Of a DNA stretch of 64,000 nt, positions 1 through 10,733 are shown one piece after another (position 1 is the stretch's first letter; each line of letters begins with the position of its first letter). Both the position numbers and the translations under genes were made by a program. The notes under the pieces were generated by a model. That model was not told the DNA's origin. It ran no database searches and saw only the letters and a list, made by a program, of their open reading frames with translations. This stretch comes from Porphyra umbilicalis (lineage: Eukaryota; Rhodophyta; Bangiophyceae; Bangiales; Bangiaceae), in NCBI GenBank assembly GCA_002049455.2, contig KV918821.1:114501-178500 (forward strand), read 5' to 3'.

Positions 1-650
1 TTTCTGGCACTGCCCCATCTTGTGGATACCGAATGTGTCTTCTGTTCCTACCCATAGCGATTCCCATTGCTTTTTGTTGGAAACAGCACTGCGGCCGGTC
101 TCCCATACTGTACTCTGTTCTTTCTGACCAGCTGGAAACAATACGGGAATTTTATCTTCGCGCGTCCCTTCTTGTCCAGCAGGACCTCCTTGGCAGATGA
201 CACGTCGGCAGCGGCCGGGTGGGCGGCCAGGCAGGAAAACACACAAAACGAGAAACACTTGTAGTGGTGACGGGCTGTCAGTGGGGAGAAGGGCAGGGAC
301 GGCTGCGGTAGCCGAGGAGTGGGGTGCGGTGCGGCACTGACACAGCACTGGTGGGGCGGTGGTATCGGCCACGTCAGCTCCTCTGCACGTGTCAGGCCAG
401 TGTGCGTCGAAATTGACGATCCGCCCACAATGCCAATTTGCGCCCCCGAGCCCCCCTAGCACGCCGCTCAGCTCCCCCGACCCCCCACCAAACCCCCCCC
501 AACCCGGCCTCCAACCCCCCCCCAACCCCCCCCCAGCACCCCCCCCAGCACCCCCCTAATCCCTCGAATCCCCCCCCCCCCCCAACATCTCCCCCGGGAG
601 CCCCCACGATCTCTTGTAGCCCCACCCACGATCTCTTGTAGCCCACGTGT
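1..650. other. No gene recognised; C-rich low-complexity tract at 460-600
   Basis: I see no convincing coding region here. From about 460 to 600 the plus strand is nearly pure C with a few A, so the proline/glycine-rich frames across it are composition artefacts. At about 605-650 the phrase gatctcttgtagccc occurs twice in 30 bases, a small direct repeat. Confidence 0.5.
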
Positions 651-687
651 CATCGTGGGTCGTTTTTTTCGAGATACGACCCCGCAG

Positions 688-1731
688 ATGGTGCGGATGG
701 GAAGGGGAGAGATGGGCGTGATGGGTCTGTTCGGGACGAGCTCGGTGGGAAGGGGGGTGAGCTTCTGGGCGGGGGGGGAGGGAGGGGGTGCCCGTCACGT
801 CGGGGTGACTGCTTCAACTGCCGCTGCAGATGGTATGGCAGATGAAGGCGACGGGGCTCCTGCACATCGGGCTGGAGATGCCCGCGGTACCGGTCAGGAT
901 GGTGGCCTTCGTCACAGGGCAGCCGCGGCACCTACCTTGGCGGACGCGGTGCCCTCGGCACCCGGCACATCTGCTTTACACGGCTCTCTCTTTGCCCCTG
1001 ATCCAATCGCGGCAACGTTTTCTCGCGCATCCCGTCGCCTGCTTTACCCTTCTATCTCCGTTTCATTCGGGGCTACGTCGCCCCCTCCGTCCTACCCTCC
1101 CTGGCGCGCCCCGCAACCTCATGCTGCCGACCGCCAACCCGTTGACGAGGACACCCTGCTCGGCGTATACTCGCGGCAGCTGCGTGCCGCTGTTGATCTG
1201 ACGGCAAGGATGGCAACTGCGCAAGCTGTGCAGTCGGCCTGCGTGCACGGCGCGAAAGTGCTTGTCACGGTCGAAGCGTACGACCCCATTGCCACCTGGA
1301 CGAAGTACAAGGACGGAACGTTGCTTTTCCTGTGCAGCTACGCCCGCGTGCCCGGGCTCGGGGGGTCGTCGATCCGCGGGCTCCCCATGGAGTATACGCA
1401 GATCGAGGCGGCGCTGAACCACAGCTGCACCTGTCAACACGCCATGGCGCTACTGCGGGCCTCTGACAAGACTGGGCACGACGTGGGCGCGATCAACCAC
1501 GGCGATCTTTTTTGTGCGTGCCGCGCCTTGCTCGGGCCGCTCACCGATGACGCGGACGACGTACCTGACCGACGGCCAACGACGAATGGGGAGCTGGCCC
1601 GGGCACTTCTCTCTGATCCAGGCTGTTTGGCCCGTGAGGAATCCACGTGCGCTCTGATTGGCTGGACCGCGATCCGTTGGGCCGATGGAGTTCTGTGTCA
1701 AGTCCCCAGGCCGCAGGATACTCGCGAAGGA
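688..1731 (+). CDS. SWIM-like zinc-finger reading frame, probably ending where a transposon inserted
   Basis: The convincing part lies at about 1130-1731, after a low-complexity leader; the ATG at 688 is only the first in frame. The product has an LLFLCSYA segment followed some 30 residues later by SCTCQHAMALL. This resembles the CxC...CxH pattern of SWIM fingers, with the first CxC degenerate, and two further Cys-containing helices follow. SWIM domains occur in MULE-type transposases and some host DNA-binding proteins, so this may be transposon-derived; I cannot name it. The frame runs into the inverted repeat of the next element at 1734. Joining the flanks on either side of that element (GGA TA/A ATG) gives a TAA codon, so the ancestral protein may have ended right there. 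Start and function are uncertain. Confidence 0.4.
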
Positions 1732-2229
1732 TATTTCAGGCTGCTCAATTTTGCCGGTACAGAACGAGACTGGGACAAGAGTGGTTTTCATGATTCCAGG
1801 CACGTGCGTGCAAGACCCTGTCCTTTAGGGCGGTGGCGCGCTCGGCGACGCATCGACACCGGGCACGCCGGCCGGCTACATAGCCGCGAGCGCGCACGGG
1901 GGCACGTACAGCCACGCTGCCGTGGCGGGGAGAATGTGGGGCGGGGAAAGGGGTGCCGCCGCCGCCACCGCAGCGGCGGCGGCCCGCCGGCGTCGCGCGA
2001 CGCCCACAGGAGGGGCTGTCACTCCGCCGCGCAGCGCACCTGCGCACGGCGGGCAGGGCGGCCGACACGGCGCACGGGCGGGCGGGTGGGACTGATCGCC
2101 GCGCGATGGGGCGCCTCCAACCGCGCCGCTAGGTGGCGTCAGCAACCGCGGTTGCCGCCGACGCGCCGCCGCACCAGAAGACGGCGCGCAGGCACGATCA
2201 CCCGCGGGTCATCGTGGGCGCGTCGAACC

Positions 2230-2530
2230 TCGGAAGTCGCTGCGCGCGGTCGCCGCGCGCAATTCGGGGCGGTGGAGGGGGGCAGAGGGGCAGACGCCGT
2301 CCGGGCCCTGTGACCCTGGTGGCAGGAGAGTCCTTCTCAGCCACGTAACTCTATTCGCTTTTTAGCGTCATCGCGACCCTTCCAACGCTGACACGCCCTC
2401 AGATCCCTGAGGACACGAATGCAGACTGCCACCTCTGAAACGGAGATCAATTCCCTATATCTAAGTAAATGTGTGCATCACTACACTTTGAGAGCACCCT
2501 GTCCTAAAGGCCAGGGAAAACTCTAATAAG
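2230..2530 (+). repeat. Dispersed repeat, copy A (partner at 41159-41425)
   Basis: About 300 bases align, with small indels, to 41159-41425 in the same orientation. Shared blocks include gtcgccgcgcgcaa, cgcttt..agcgtcatcgcgac, ccctcagatccctgagga and cacctctgaaacggaga. Copy A lies inside the TA-flanked element, so copy B is probably the remains of another member of that family. I see no coding signal. Confidence 0.75.
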
Positions 2531-3104
2531 TCCACATTTTGTTTGCATTTGTTAACCATATTTTTAAGACTCGTGCACAGCGAATTTAAATTGAAGTCGG
2601 CCCACAGAAGCAAGGACCACGGCCGTCGTGGACGAAGCAATCGTCACGTCCACTGCCGCCTCCCCCATCGCCCCGCCGCATTCTGCTGTTGATATTTTCC
2701 TGCATTGATCGGAGAGCACATCTCTGCCGCTGCCATTATTTTTGTGCATCTACGCTGAAGGAGGGGGTGCCGGCAGATCGCGCGCAGGGGGGATCGGGGA
2801 CGGGTAGCTCACGGGAAGGGATGGCACTGCGAGTGGGGGGGGTCTGAGGTGGGTTGAGTGCGTCGTGGGGGCGGGTCCAGGGACAGGGGGCGGTGGTCGA
2901 AGCCTTCCTGGTCGTGTTCCTGTTCTTTGTGATCTACATCTGGTTTTGCTGGGTTTTTATTGCTCGCGACAGCCATCTGTTCTGTAGGTAGGCATTCTGA
3001 GGATGGCGGACTGAGACGTAGGGTGTGGGCAGATGGTATGGCTTGTGCATTGCATTAGCATTCCTGAGTCCATTGCTAGACGCGAGTTCTTGTTCCCCTC
3101 GCAG

Positions 3105-3544
3105 CAGTCACATCCCCCCTACGCTTGCGGTGCCTTCGCGTCCTCGGGACAAAACCCTTCTTGTTTGCCACTTGCCCGCGGCGGCGCCCGGGGTGGGGGC
3201 GGCCGCCGCCGGCGTCGGCGCCGCAGACGCTGTGGCCGCCCTGTCGGCCACCCTGTGTCGCCTCGTTGCCGACGCGGGCGCCGCCGGCCTGGCGCTCTCC
3301 GCCGCCACGTTTGTGCCGCTGCCGGTGGGGGGGGGGGGGGGGTGCCCCGCCCGGTCATAACCGTTTGGGGGGGGGGGGGGGGGGGGGGGGGCGCCCGCGG
3401 CCGCGGCCACCGCCCCGGTCGCCCCTGCGCTGCGAGGAGCTGCCGACGGCGCCGCCGCCACTGCCGCCGATGCCGCCGACGCACCCGCACCCGCCGTCGC
3501 CGCCGCTGCCGTGTCGCGCGTCTGCGCCTGTGGCCGCTGCACCT

Positions 3545-3578
<34 letters not shown>

Positions 3579-3764
3579 AGCAGGCCCGGGGGTGGCGGCG
3601 TAAAGGCCGACCCGGGCGGCGGGCGGGGCAACAAGCCGCGAGGCTTGCCCCCACAGCCCGCCGCGTGGACGGCAGGCTTGGCCGACATTATGGGCGACGA
3701 CTGGGATGTGGTTGGGGCGGATGAGGACGACCACGAGGCGGCCGCCGCCGGTTTGTGGGCCTAG
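3105..3764 (+). CDS. G-rich exon-like block, unknown protein, frame interrupted at poly-G
   Basis: A good 3' splice-acceptor-like string (ttcttgttcccctcgcag) ends at 3104. After it one frame reads KTLLVCHLP followed by alanine-rich sequence to about 3345. Two long G runs (about 3329-3342 and 3367-3391) follow, and the frame seems to change across them. The last part, near 3690-3764, reads WTAGLADIMGDDWDVVGAD and ends in an acidic tail with a TAG stop. This looks like a captured or broken gene fragment rather than an intact gene. I cannot assign a family. Alanine- and glycine-coding GC-rich DNA is open in many frames, so confidence is low. Confidence 0.25.
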
Positions 3765-4939
3765 AGGCGGCCGCGAATGAGGTGGCGCGGGCCATCTTGG
3801 GGGGCGGGGGGAGGGGCTGTGCACTGGCGGGCTCCGCAGAGAGCCCTTGCGTTGTCGCGGCACTGCCGCTCGTCGCGGCCGTCTCTTCACGGTCCGAGTG
3901 GCCGGGCGCGCCAGCCACCAGTGACGCGGACCTCTCACGTGGCGACGGTGAACGAGTAAGACATGAAATGTAGGTGAGCGCGCGACCTGCACACGACAAG
4001 GCAGACGCACCAAAACACACAAGGGCAGCCACACCGCGACACGCTCGACGCCTGCGAGGACCACCCAGCCACGGCCGTGCAGGCGGCCACCGCGGGCGGC
4101 GCGGCCGCCCGCCAAAATGACACGCACTGTCCACAGTGCTGTACACATGCGCGGGCGGCGATCGGCGTCGCTTGCCGACGCACGTCGTCACCCTCCCCCC
4201 CCCGTCCCCACCCACTCAATCGCGCGCGCCAAACACCGCCGCCTCGTCGCCCCGCCGGCGCACGCCGTCGAGGAGCGACGCGAGCGCCCCCCCCCGGCGC
4301 CACTCCCCCCCCCCGCGGCGAGGAGCCACCGCACCTTGGCCTCCCGCAGGCGCAAGGGGAGGAGCACGTCGGGGTCAACGACCCGTCCGTCGGGGTAGGG
4401 GACGGAGCAGACGACCAAGACGAAGAGCGACACGGATCCTATGACAGCCAATGAGCGATCGATTACACAGTGCAAGGAACTCCCGTTGCAGCCAATCAGG
4501 AGTGAATCCACTGTAAAGAAGTGTCTGACAGACAGTCACGGCGCCTGGCGACAAGAGGGTGGGGTGGGTCGGGCCCCGTCGGTTCCCGTCGTTTCTCGGT
4601 CGTTTCCCGTCGATCCGCCAGCCTGCAAGGCAGGCCGGTTCCCTTCGATTCTCATCCGTTGTCAGCCGATCTGCCGGGATCGAGACAGATGCTGCACACA
4701 ATCTTGCCAGCCCCCGAATCTTTTCGCAGTCGTTTCGAACCAAATCGCCGATTGCGAAGGCATGGGTGCCCCCCCCCTTGTTTCAATTCTCTGAAGGCTG
4801 TTGTCTTTTTTGACTTCTGCCAACAATCGGGGCCCGGATGTAGTTAGAAACTGTCCTTACATGGCCTCAGTCGGGAATTTCCACTGTTGTTCTTGTCCCC
4901 TTCTTGTTGCGTACCGGCAAAATTGAGCAGGCTGCAATA

Positions 4940-5914
4940 AATGAGGCGACAAGCTTCCGCCTTTGACCAGGCATCAAAGTTCACACGACTTCAACCTGTA
5001 TCCCCACGTGGCAAGATCCAGGACCATGATTGGTCGTGATGGCATATCCATCCCACCCAAGACGAAGCGTGGTCCACAAGCCTATTTCAATGTGAACTTG
5101 TGGTGCAGCACATAAAACATTCCCTCCACTCAAAATATATCGATGGCGCATTGTGTGCGGTCGACCTTGATCCGCCTTCCCGACAGCAGACGAGCCTTGT
5201 CGCTTGCCAGCGGAGGGATTGGCTCAAGAGGTGTGCGGCTGTCGGCCGCGGGTTGACGCGCTGTCGAGGCTGGGCTCGCGGCGGCAACAGGGGGGCTTCG
5301 AAGGGGGGCATTGTTTGCCGGCCCGCATCACCGGTCGAATTTGAGCGTTTGGCGGCGGCGCTGCGCGGGGCAGAGGCCTCCCCCCTGCCGGTGGCTGAGG
5401 GTGCGGTGGGTTCTCGTGAAGGCTCAGGCACCCGCAGCACTTGCGGTTGGACTGTCGCTGGTGACAGGTCGGGCCGCCGCCCCAGTGTCTCATCCCATCC
5501 TGGCTGGCCCGCTGCACGGGGGGAGCGTGCTCGGGGGGGTGCCACAGCGCCCGTGGGAGTGGGCAAATTGAGGGAGGCGCCGCCGTCGACCGTCCCAGCC
5601 GGGCCACAGCCGTTGACTGCGGCGCCTCCGCCGCGCACGCGGTGGCCCGGCGGTCGACTTACAATCGCAGCGCACCGGTGGTTGGTTTCTTAATGCCCTT
5701 CGTAGCGCCGCCGTCGACTCACCCAGCCGCCGCAGTCTCACCTCACCGCCTGCCTTAGACCACCATCACCAACACCGCCGCCGCCGCCGTGCCTGCGTTC
5801 CGCCCGACGAGGACGACGCTGTCTCCGTTCCGCTTGCCAACCGCTTTCCCCACGCTTTGCGCGTCTGCTCGTTGCCGCTCCATCCATCCCCCTCCTCCCC
5901 CCCCACCCGTCACC
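4940..5914. other. Intergenic region and probable promoter/5' leader of the SAM synthetase gene
   Basis: A frame is open on the plus strand at about 5100-5693, but it resembles no family I know and its codon use is not persuasive, so I do not call it. The last 150 bases before 5915 are pyrimidine-rich (gccgccgccg, then ccccctcctcccccccc), as expected of a leader in this genome. The start context CACCATGG matches a Kozak site. Confidence 0.4.
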
Positions 5915-7066
5915 ATGGCGATGAAGAACTTCCTCTTCACGTCTGAGTCGGTCAACGAGGGCCACCCTGACAAGCTGTGCGACCAGGTGTCTGACGCGGT
6001 CCTGGACGCCTGCCTGGCCCAGGACCCGCACTCCAAGGTTGCGTGCGAGACCGCCTCCAAGACCGGCATGGTCATGTGCTTTGGCGAGATCACCACCACC
6101 GCCAAGGTCAACTATGAGGAGGTCATCCGCGAGGCGATCAAGGCCATCGGCTTTGACGCTGAGGAGAAGGGCCTGGACTACAAGACCTGCCGCGTGCTCG
6201 TTGAGCTCCACGCCCAGTCGCCCGAGATTGCGGCTGGGGTGCACGAGGGCCGCACCTCGGATGACCTGGGCGCAGGCGACCAGGGCATTATGTTTGGCTA
6301 CGCCACCAACGAGTCGGACGATCTCATGCCCCTCACGCACTCGCTGTCGACCAAGCTCGGCCACCGCCTGACGACCGTCCGCAAGGAGGGCATCTGCCCG
6401 TGGGTGCGTCCCGACGGCAAGACGCAGGTGACGGTGGAGTATGAGCGCGACGGCGGGGCGCTCAAGCCCAAGCGCGTCCACACCATTGTCATCAGCACGC
6501 AGCACGATGATGATGTGAGCAATGAGAAGATCCGGTCGGACCTCATGACGCACGTCATCAAGGAGGTGATCCCCGCGCAGTACCTGGACGATGATACCAT
6601 CTACCACCTCAACCCATCGGGCCGCTTTGTCATTGGCGGGCCCGAGGGCGACGCGGGCCTCACTGGCCGCAAGGTTATCATTGACACGTATGGCGGCTGG
6701 GGCGCCCACGGTGGGGGTGCCTTTTCGGGAAAGGACCCGACCAAGGTCGACCGCTCCGCGGCGTACGCCGCCCGGTGGGTGGCCAAGAGCATGGTCGCCG
6801 CCGGTCTGGCCGACCGGTTGCTGGTGCAGGTGAGCTACGGCATTGGGATTGCGGAGCCTATCTCTGTGTTTGTCGACTCGTACGGCACGGGCAAGAAGTC
6901 GGACGATGAGCTGCTGGCCATTGTCAAGAAGAACTTTGACCTGCGGCCGGGCGTGATCATCAAGCAGCTCGACCTCCTGCAGCCGATCTTTAAGAAGACG
7001 AGCGCGTACGGGCATTTTGGGCGGGAGGGCTTTTCCTGGGAGAAGGTCAAGGAGCTGGAGCTCTAA
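5915..7066 (+). CDS. S-adenosylmethionine synthetase (methionine adenosyltransferase)
   Basis: Single uninterrupted reading frame of 383 residues (the family is usually about 380-400). The enzyme joins methionine and ATP to make S-adenosylmethionine, the cell's main methyl donor; it is normally cytosolic and works as a dimer or tetramer. The N-terminus carries [20 protein letters not shown], the catalytic ATP-binding start of the family. Signature 1, [11 protein letters not shown], is near residues 119-129, and signature 2, the GGGAFSGKD loop, is near residues 267-275, followed by the [10 protein letters not shown] stretch. All three domains are present and nothing is broken. The ATG at 5915 is chosen because homology begins right after it and the context is CACCATGG. 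Codons end mostly in G or C. No intron is visible. Family certain; the symbol is left blank because naming varies. Confidence 0.97.
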   Translation: MAMKNFLFTSESVNEGHPDKLCDQVSDAVLDACLAQDPHSKVACETASKTGMVMCFGEITTTAKVNYEEVIREAIKAIGFDAEEKGLDYKTCRVLVELHAQSPEIAAGVHEGRTSDDLGAGDQGIMFGYATNESDDLMPLTHSLSTKLGHRLTTVRKEGICPWVRPDGKTQVTVEYERDGGALKPKRVHTIVISTQHDDDVSNEKIRSDLMTHVIKEVIPAQYLDDDTIYHLNPSGRFVIGGPEGDAGLTGRKVIIDTYGGWGAHGGGAFSGKDPTKVDRSAAYAARWVAKSMVAAGLADRLLVQVSYGIGIAEPISVFVDSYGTGKKSDDELLAIVKKNFDLRPGVIIKQLDLLQPIFKKTSAYGHFGREGFSWEKVKELEL

Positions 7067-7429
7067 GCAGCGCGCTTTGCGCGTGATGCGATTGCTCTGT
7101 AAACGCGGTGTTCCCCTTCGGGCTTATGTAGATGTGTACGTGCATGTGTCGATGGCCCCTTGCAGCAGGTAGACGCGCGTATCGCGCTGGTGCTATGGTG
7201 CTATGTCTTGTCCAGAGGGCACAGCTGTCGCTGCCTGCAGCCGCATGGCCAGCCGTCGGTTAGGTGCTGTCGCCCTTGCCGCCGGCGGGTGGCTATCGTC
7301 TCGGTGCTAGGATGTACTACCAAGGTTCTGATTCTGTTTTGTACACTGCGCCGGGCGTCGACCCCCCCCAGAGCTTCGTCATTCAACTTCAACCTCCTAC
7401 CATGCACCCCCCTTGCCCCCCCCCCCCCC
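7067..7429. other. Intergenic: 3' flank of SAM synthetase and downstream flank of the PEX11-like gene
   Basis: No coding signal. The region is T/G-rich just after the SAM synthetase stop, then has a C run at about 7404-7429 adjoining the stop of the convergent gene. Confidence 0.5.
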
Positions 7430-8237
7430 TCACTTACGCGGCCAGCGCTGCCAGCACCGCACGACGCTCCCAACCACCCCTCCGAGCGCCTCCCCCGTGC
7501 CGCCCACGACGCCCGGCACGGGCGCGCGGAGCATTCCCACGCTCATGAGCACGTCGCCCGCGTACTTGACGGCCACCACCCACTGGTAGGCCCGCTTGCG
7601 GGCGACCCACGCGCGCACGCCCGCATCGTCGCTCGCGTCGGCAGTGGCGCCCGCCCCCCACCGCTCCCGCCACAGCCGCTCCGTCGCCGACGCTTCGCGG
7701 ATGGCCACGGCGGCGGCGGCGACCGCCGCCACGGCGCGCAGCAGCGCCGCGAGGCGTGCCGACCGGCGGGGGCGGGGGGTGGGCTTGGCGCCCGCCCCCC
7801 CCCCCCCCACCCGTCGGCCGCCGCTGGCAGCGCCGCCGTCGTGCGGAGGCCCGCCACCAAGTCCACGCCGTCGGCGAGGAGGTAGGCCGCTCGCGCCATC
7901 TCACTCACCGCCGCCGCCGCGTCGAGGGCGGGCGTGTCGAGCACCGGCCGCGACCGCGGCGGCGGCGTGAAGAGGGTGGGGAGGGTCGCCAGCCGCACCA
8001 GCCGCCGCGTCGTGCCGAGCGCCGCCTCGAGGGACGATGGGGGGGGGGGGGGGACGTGCTGCTGCCGCCGCCGCCGCTGGCGCGGCGGGCGGCCGCGGCA
8101 GCGGTGGACAGGCGCATAAGGGCGGTGACGTAGTGCGCGAGCCGCAGCAGCGCGTCGCGCGTCGGCGGGTCGCCGGCCATGGCGGGGAGGGAGAGGGGGC
8201 TGGTCGCGGGCATCGTGTCGTCCAGGGGCGCCGCCAT
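7430..8237 (-). CDS. PEX11-like peroxisomal membrane protein, frame disrupted at two G/C homopolymers
   Basis: PEX11 proteins sit in the peroxisome membrane and drive elongation and division. Read on the minus strand from the ATG at 8237, the product starts MAAPLDDTMPATS and continues with RDALLRLAHYVTALMRLS. After an alanine/proline stretch comes LGTTRRLVRLATLPTLF, then EMARAAYLLADGVDLVAGLR, which is the PEX11 pattern of an R-rich helix followed by a 'D...YLL.D...' helix. The C-terminal part has RKRAYQWVVAVKYAGDVLMS and then GVVGGTGEALGGVVGSVVRC, resembling the last membrane segment of PEX11. Total length would be about 265-270 residues, typical of the family. These three parts lie in different frames, and the switches fall at the G/C runs near 8041-8053 and 7797-7808, so sequence error is as likely as real decay. 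The last codons contain GTAAGT, so a short further exon is possible. Confidence 0.55.
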
Positions 8238-8819
8238 GGTCACAACGTCGGGGGGATGGGGGTGGGGAGAGCACCAGGGGGACGGGCGGGGGGAGAAGGA
8301 GAGGCAGACGCGCCGGCGCCCTCTGGCAGCTGCTGCCGCCCGCGCACAATAGCAGCGGGGGGGAGAGGGTGGGTGATCGGGACCAGGGGGTGACGGCGCG
8401 AGAGGCGCTTCTGATCCCGAGGCCGATGGCGCGTGTGGTTCGCGCGGGCTGCCTCTCCGCGCGTCCGACAACGACGCGACGGCGACAGCGGCACCGCAGC
8501 GCCAGGTGGTGTGCGTGGTTACGCACCCCAGGCAACGTGGCCTGAGTCCGATTGTTTTGGCCTGCCGGACAAAGAGACAGAGCGGGGTGTTCGCGCCAGA
8601 CTGCTGCTATGCTAGAGCGACAGGTGACCGGAGCATACGGACAGCTCCCCATTTCTTCGGTTTGCAAGACCAGGCAGCAGCGGCGACGACGAGCTGGCCC
8701 ACACTGCAGAAAACGCAGAGCAAGGTGGCCGGGAGTTCCGCACGACCTGCTGCGCGTACGCAGCGGCCGTGCCGCCGCGTAGCGGCCCGCCACTAGGATG
8801 TTTCACGGTTTGCCGGTTG
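8238..8819. other. Intergenic, no feature recognised
   Basis: GC-rich up to about 8500, then mixed composition. Open frames here lack family resemblance. The region probably includes the upstream control region of the minus-strand PEX11-like gene. Confidence 0.4.
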
Positions 8820-8829
8820 GTCGGTGCTA

Positions 8830-8988
8830 TTGCAGTCTGCTCAATTTTGCCGGCCCGGGCCGGGACAGAACGCAATCAAGACAGACTCTCAGCCATCCAC
8901 TCAGCCGGATAAGTGCTGATGGCCAATAGGATTCCGTCCTGATTGCGTTCTGTCCCGGCTCAGACAGGCAAAATGCAGCAGACTGCAA
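8830..8988. mobile_element. 159-bp foldback MITE, same family as the 1734-4937 element
   Basis: The two ends are inverted copies beginning TTGCAGTCTGCT, with AATTTTGCC and GCCGGGACAGAACGCAATCA further in. Only a short loop separates them, so the whole element folds on itself. TA flanks it at 8828-8829 and 8989-8990. The CTGCTCAATTTTGCCGG core matches the termini of the 3.2-kb element. Non-coding. Confidence 0.75.
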
Positions 8989-8992
8989 TACA

Positions 8993-9374
8993 TAGGGTTG
9001 CTCAGAACGCCCGGGGCGTCGTTAAGGGCGTCGTTAAGGGCGTCACCAGGGCGTCATTTGGGCGTCGTGCGCCCCTAACGCCCCAACTCAAGAGGGCGTC
9101 AGCAAGGCGTCGCGAAGAGAAAGTGTTCAGGGGGGTCTACATGATTCAGCAGGTGGCGGCTGTGCACCTTGGTTGGGGACTGGCACCCAGTCTTGATACA
9201 AACATTACAAATGAGAGCATAGTATGGGTGCCACTTGACTTATATTGCGAGAATTGAGGGTGCTACTTGGGGCGTCCCGAGGGTGTTTTGGCTGCCTAAT
9301 GGGGCGTCAGTAAGGCGTCTTATCCGTCGCGCGCCCCTGACGCCCCCGAAATAGGGGCGTCGTGTGCAACCCTA
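8993..9374. mobile_element. hAT-type MITE carrying GGGCGTC subterminal repeats
   Basis: The left end is TAGGGTTGCTCAGAACGCCC; the right end, reverse-complemented, is TAGGGTTGCACACGACGCCC. Arrays of gggcgtc/gacgccc words fill both subterminal regions. TAGGG-type ends with 8-bp target duplications are typical of hAT elements. The 8-bp repeat GTCGGTGC is found at 8820-8827 and 9375-9382, outside both this element and the adjacent foldback MITE. So the foldback MITE lies within, or exactly at the edge of, this element's left end. Non-coding; relatives at 32026-32685 and 40743. Confidence 0.7.
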
Positions 9375-9382
9375 GTCGGTGC

Positions 9383-10733
9383 ACACGGATGGTCGGACGC
9401 TCATGTCAAACATCAAATTCGTTCGCTTCCAACAGAAAGAGCCACAGAAGAGAACGTACCAGTTCAAGAGCTTCAATTGTGGACGCAAATGGCGGACTGG
9501 CAGCCGCGGGGTCGCAAGAAGCCCTCTGGGAGCTGATACTCAGCGGAATGAGAACGCTTATCATGTACTTGATCATGCATTCTGCGCCTGACGAAACACA
9601 AGGGCCTGGGTCATCGCCGTTGCGACCGTAAGAGCACACCCAACAGCGTCGGTTGCGAACCGCTTTTGCGTATTATTCGTCAAACGTGGCATATTTGCCA
9701 GTTATGGGCAGAGGTATGGGAAAACCGGTCATCCCACCAACGTCGCGAACCAGATCTGCGAACCGGGCTACTGGTGGGCCAGATATAAGTCCAACCGGAT
9801 AATATGGCGCTGGTTCGCAGGAGGTTCGCATTTTTCCATCGGCCGACCATACCACTGGAGTTTGGGCGGACGTTTGTGCATTTCCGAACGTTTTGCGAAC
9901 CGAATCTGTCTACAATTGTGTCTAAACGGGGGTCAAACACCCAAATCGGGACGATCGCACACAAACACACGTTGCGTTGAGGATCGCACAGGCGTCTCGA
10001 GATCTGATATTCATGAGCATGCGGTCGCGAGTGGCCGCAGATTCCGTTCGAGGCGCAGGCGGCGCTCATTGTCGGGCCCTGTGGGGGGGGGGGCCGGCGG
10101 GACACGGTTTTTTCCTGGTGGACATCCGCCGCCACGCGCGATTCTGAGACGGCCCCCCCACGGCTGAACGGTTTGATTAGGGGGGGGGGCCGCCTAGAGG
10201 CACTGTCGCATGGGTTGGCGCGCGGCCCCAATGCGGTCGTGCAGCGGAATTCTTTGGCGGGGTGGCCCCCAGTTGACGCGCTGCTGGTGCCACCAACCTG
10301 CGCTGGGAGCCAATCGGGGGGGGGTTCCGCGCAGCGCAACATTGTGTGGCCAGCATGTGACTGTCCGCCCGCAGCCGCACCCGCGGGAATGGGCCGTGCA
10401 TGGGGGTTTTCAGGCAGCGCCGCGCAGCCCACAGTATTGGTCACGCGGCCGCCCGGGACCTGCCAATTGCGCTTTCTGTGGGGGGGGGGGCGCGGAGCGA
10501 CAGATCGGCGCGGTGCGGCCGCCACCAGCGGCGCGTCGATCACACCGTCGTCGTCGGGAGGAGCGCGATTGCGGCACCGCCGTCGTCGGCGTCGTCCATC
10601 CCGTTTCCCCGTTCTGCCCGTCTCCTTCGCCGGCGCAGCGGCCGTAAGCGGCCGTGAGCGGCCGTGTTGACGGCCGCCTTTGCGGCCGGTTCTGCGGCCG
10701 CTCTAGCTCTCGTGATGTCGGCTGCACTGGTGG
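9383..10733. promoter_or_regulatory. Upstream flank of the Harbinger transposase with clustered GCGAACC/GGTTCGC words and NotI-like palindromes
   Basis: No gene is supported. Between about 9650 and 9905 the 7-mer GCGAACC or its complement occurs six times on both strands. From about 10635 to 10700 the word gcggccg is repeated in alternating orientation just before the transposase ATG. Both could be binding sites for the element's own proteins, but that is inference. A stretch of G at about 10181-10190 following TTA might be an element end; no matching right end was found. Confidence 0.3.

Larger units (their letters stand above)
1734..4937. mobile_element. TA-flanked terminal-inverted-repeat element, 3.2 kb, with GC-rich cargo
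   Basis: Both ends share CTGCTCAATTTTGCCGGTAC in inverted orientation (left about 1740-1760, right about 4912-4932). The match extends to roughly 40 of 49 bases and includes a GGGACAAGA block on both sides. A TA dinucleotide sits immediately outside each end (1732-1733 and 4938-4939), as for Tc1/mariner-like or other TA-targeting elements. No transposase was recognised inside. The content is a dispersed repeat (2230-2530), a G-rich exon-like block (3105-3764) and C-rich filler. The same terminal motif forms the small foldback element at 8830-8988, which supports a real family. It is probably non-autonomous. Confidence 0.65.

Noticed and set aside
5100-5693. A 197-codon plus-strand frame upstream of SAM synthetase
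   Set aside because: No family resemblance, and it overlaps an equally long minus-strand frame. More likely promoter or leader DNA.
9005-9130. Regular gggcgtc words resembling a CRISPR-like array
   Set aside because: The words are irregularly spaced, lie in both orientations and end in hAT-type inverted repeats. There are no spacers of constant size.
10078-10195. G-rich start after TTA as left end of the Harbinger element
   Set aside because: A TTA/TAA duplication would fit, but no matching inverted end was found on the right side, so the element's limits are not called.
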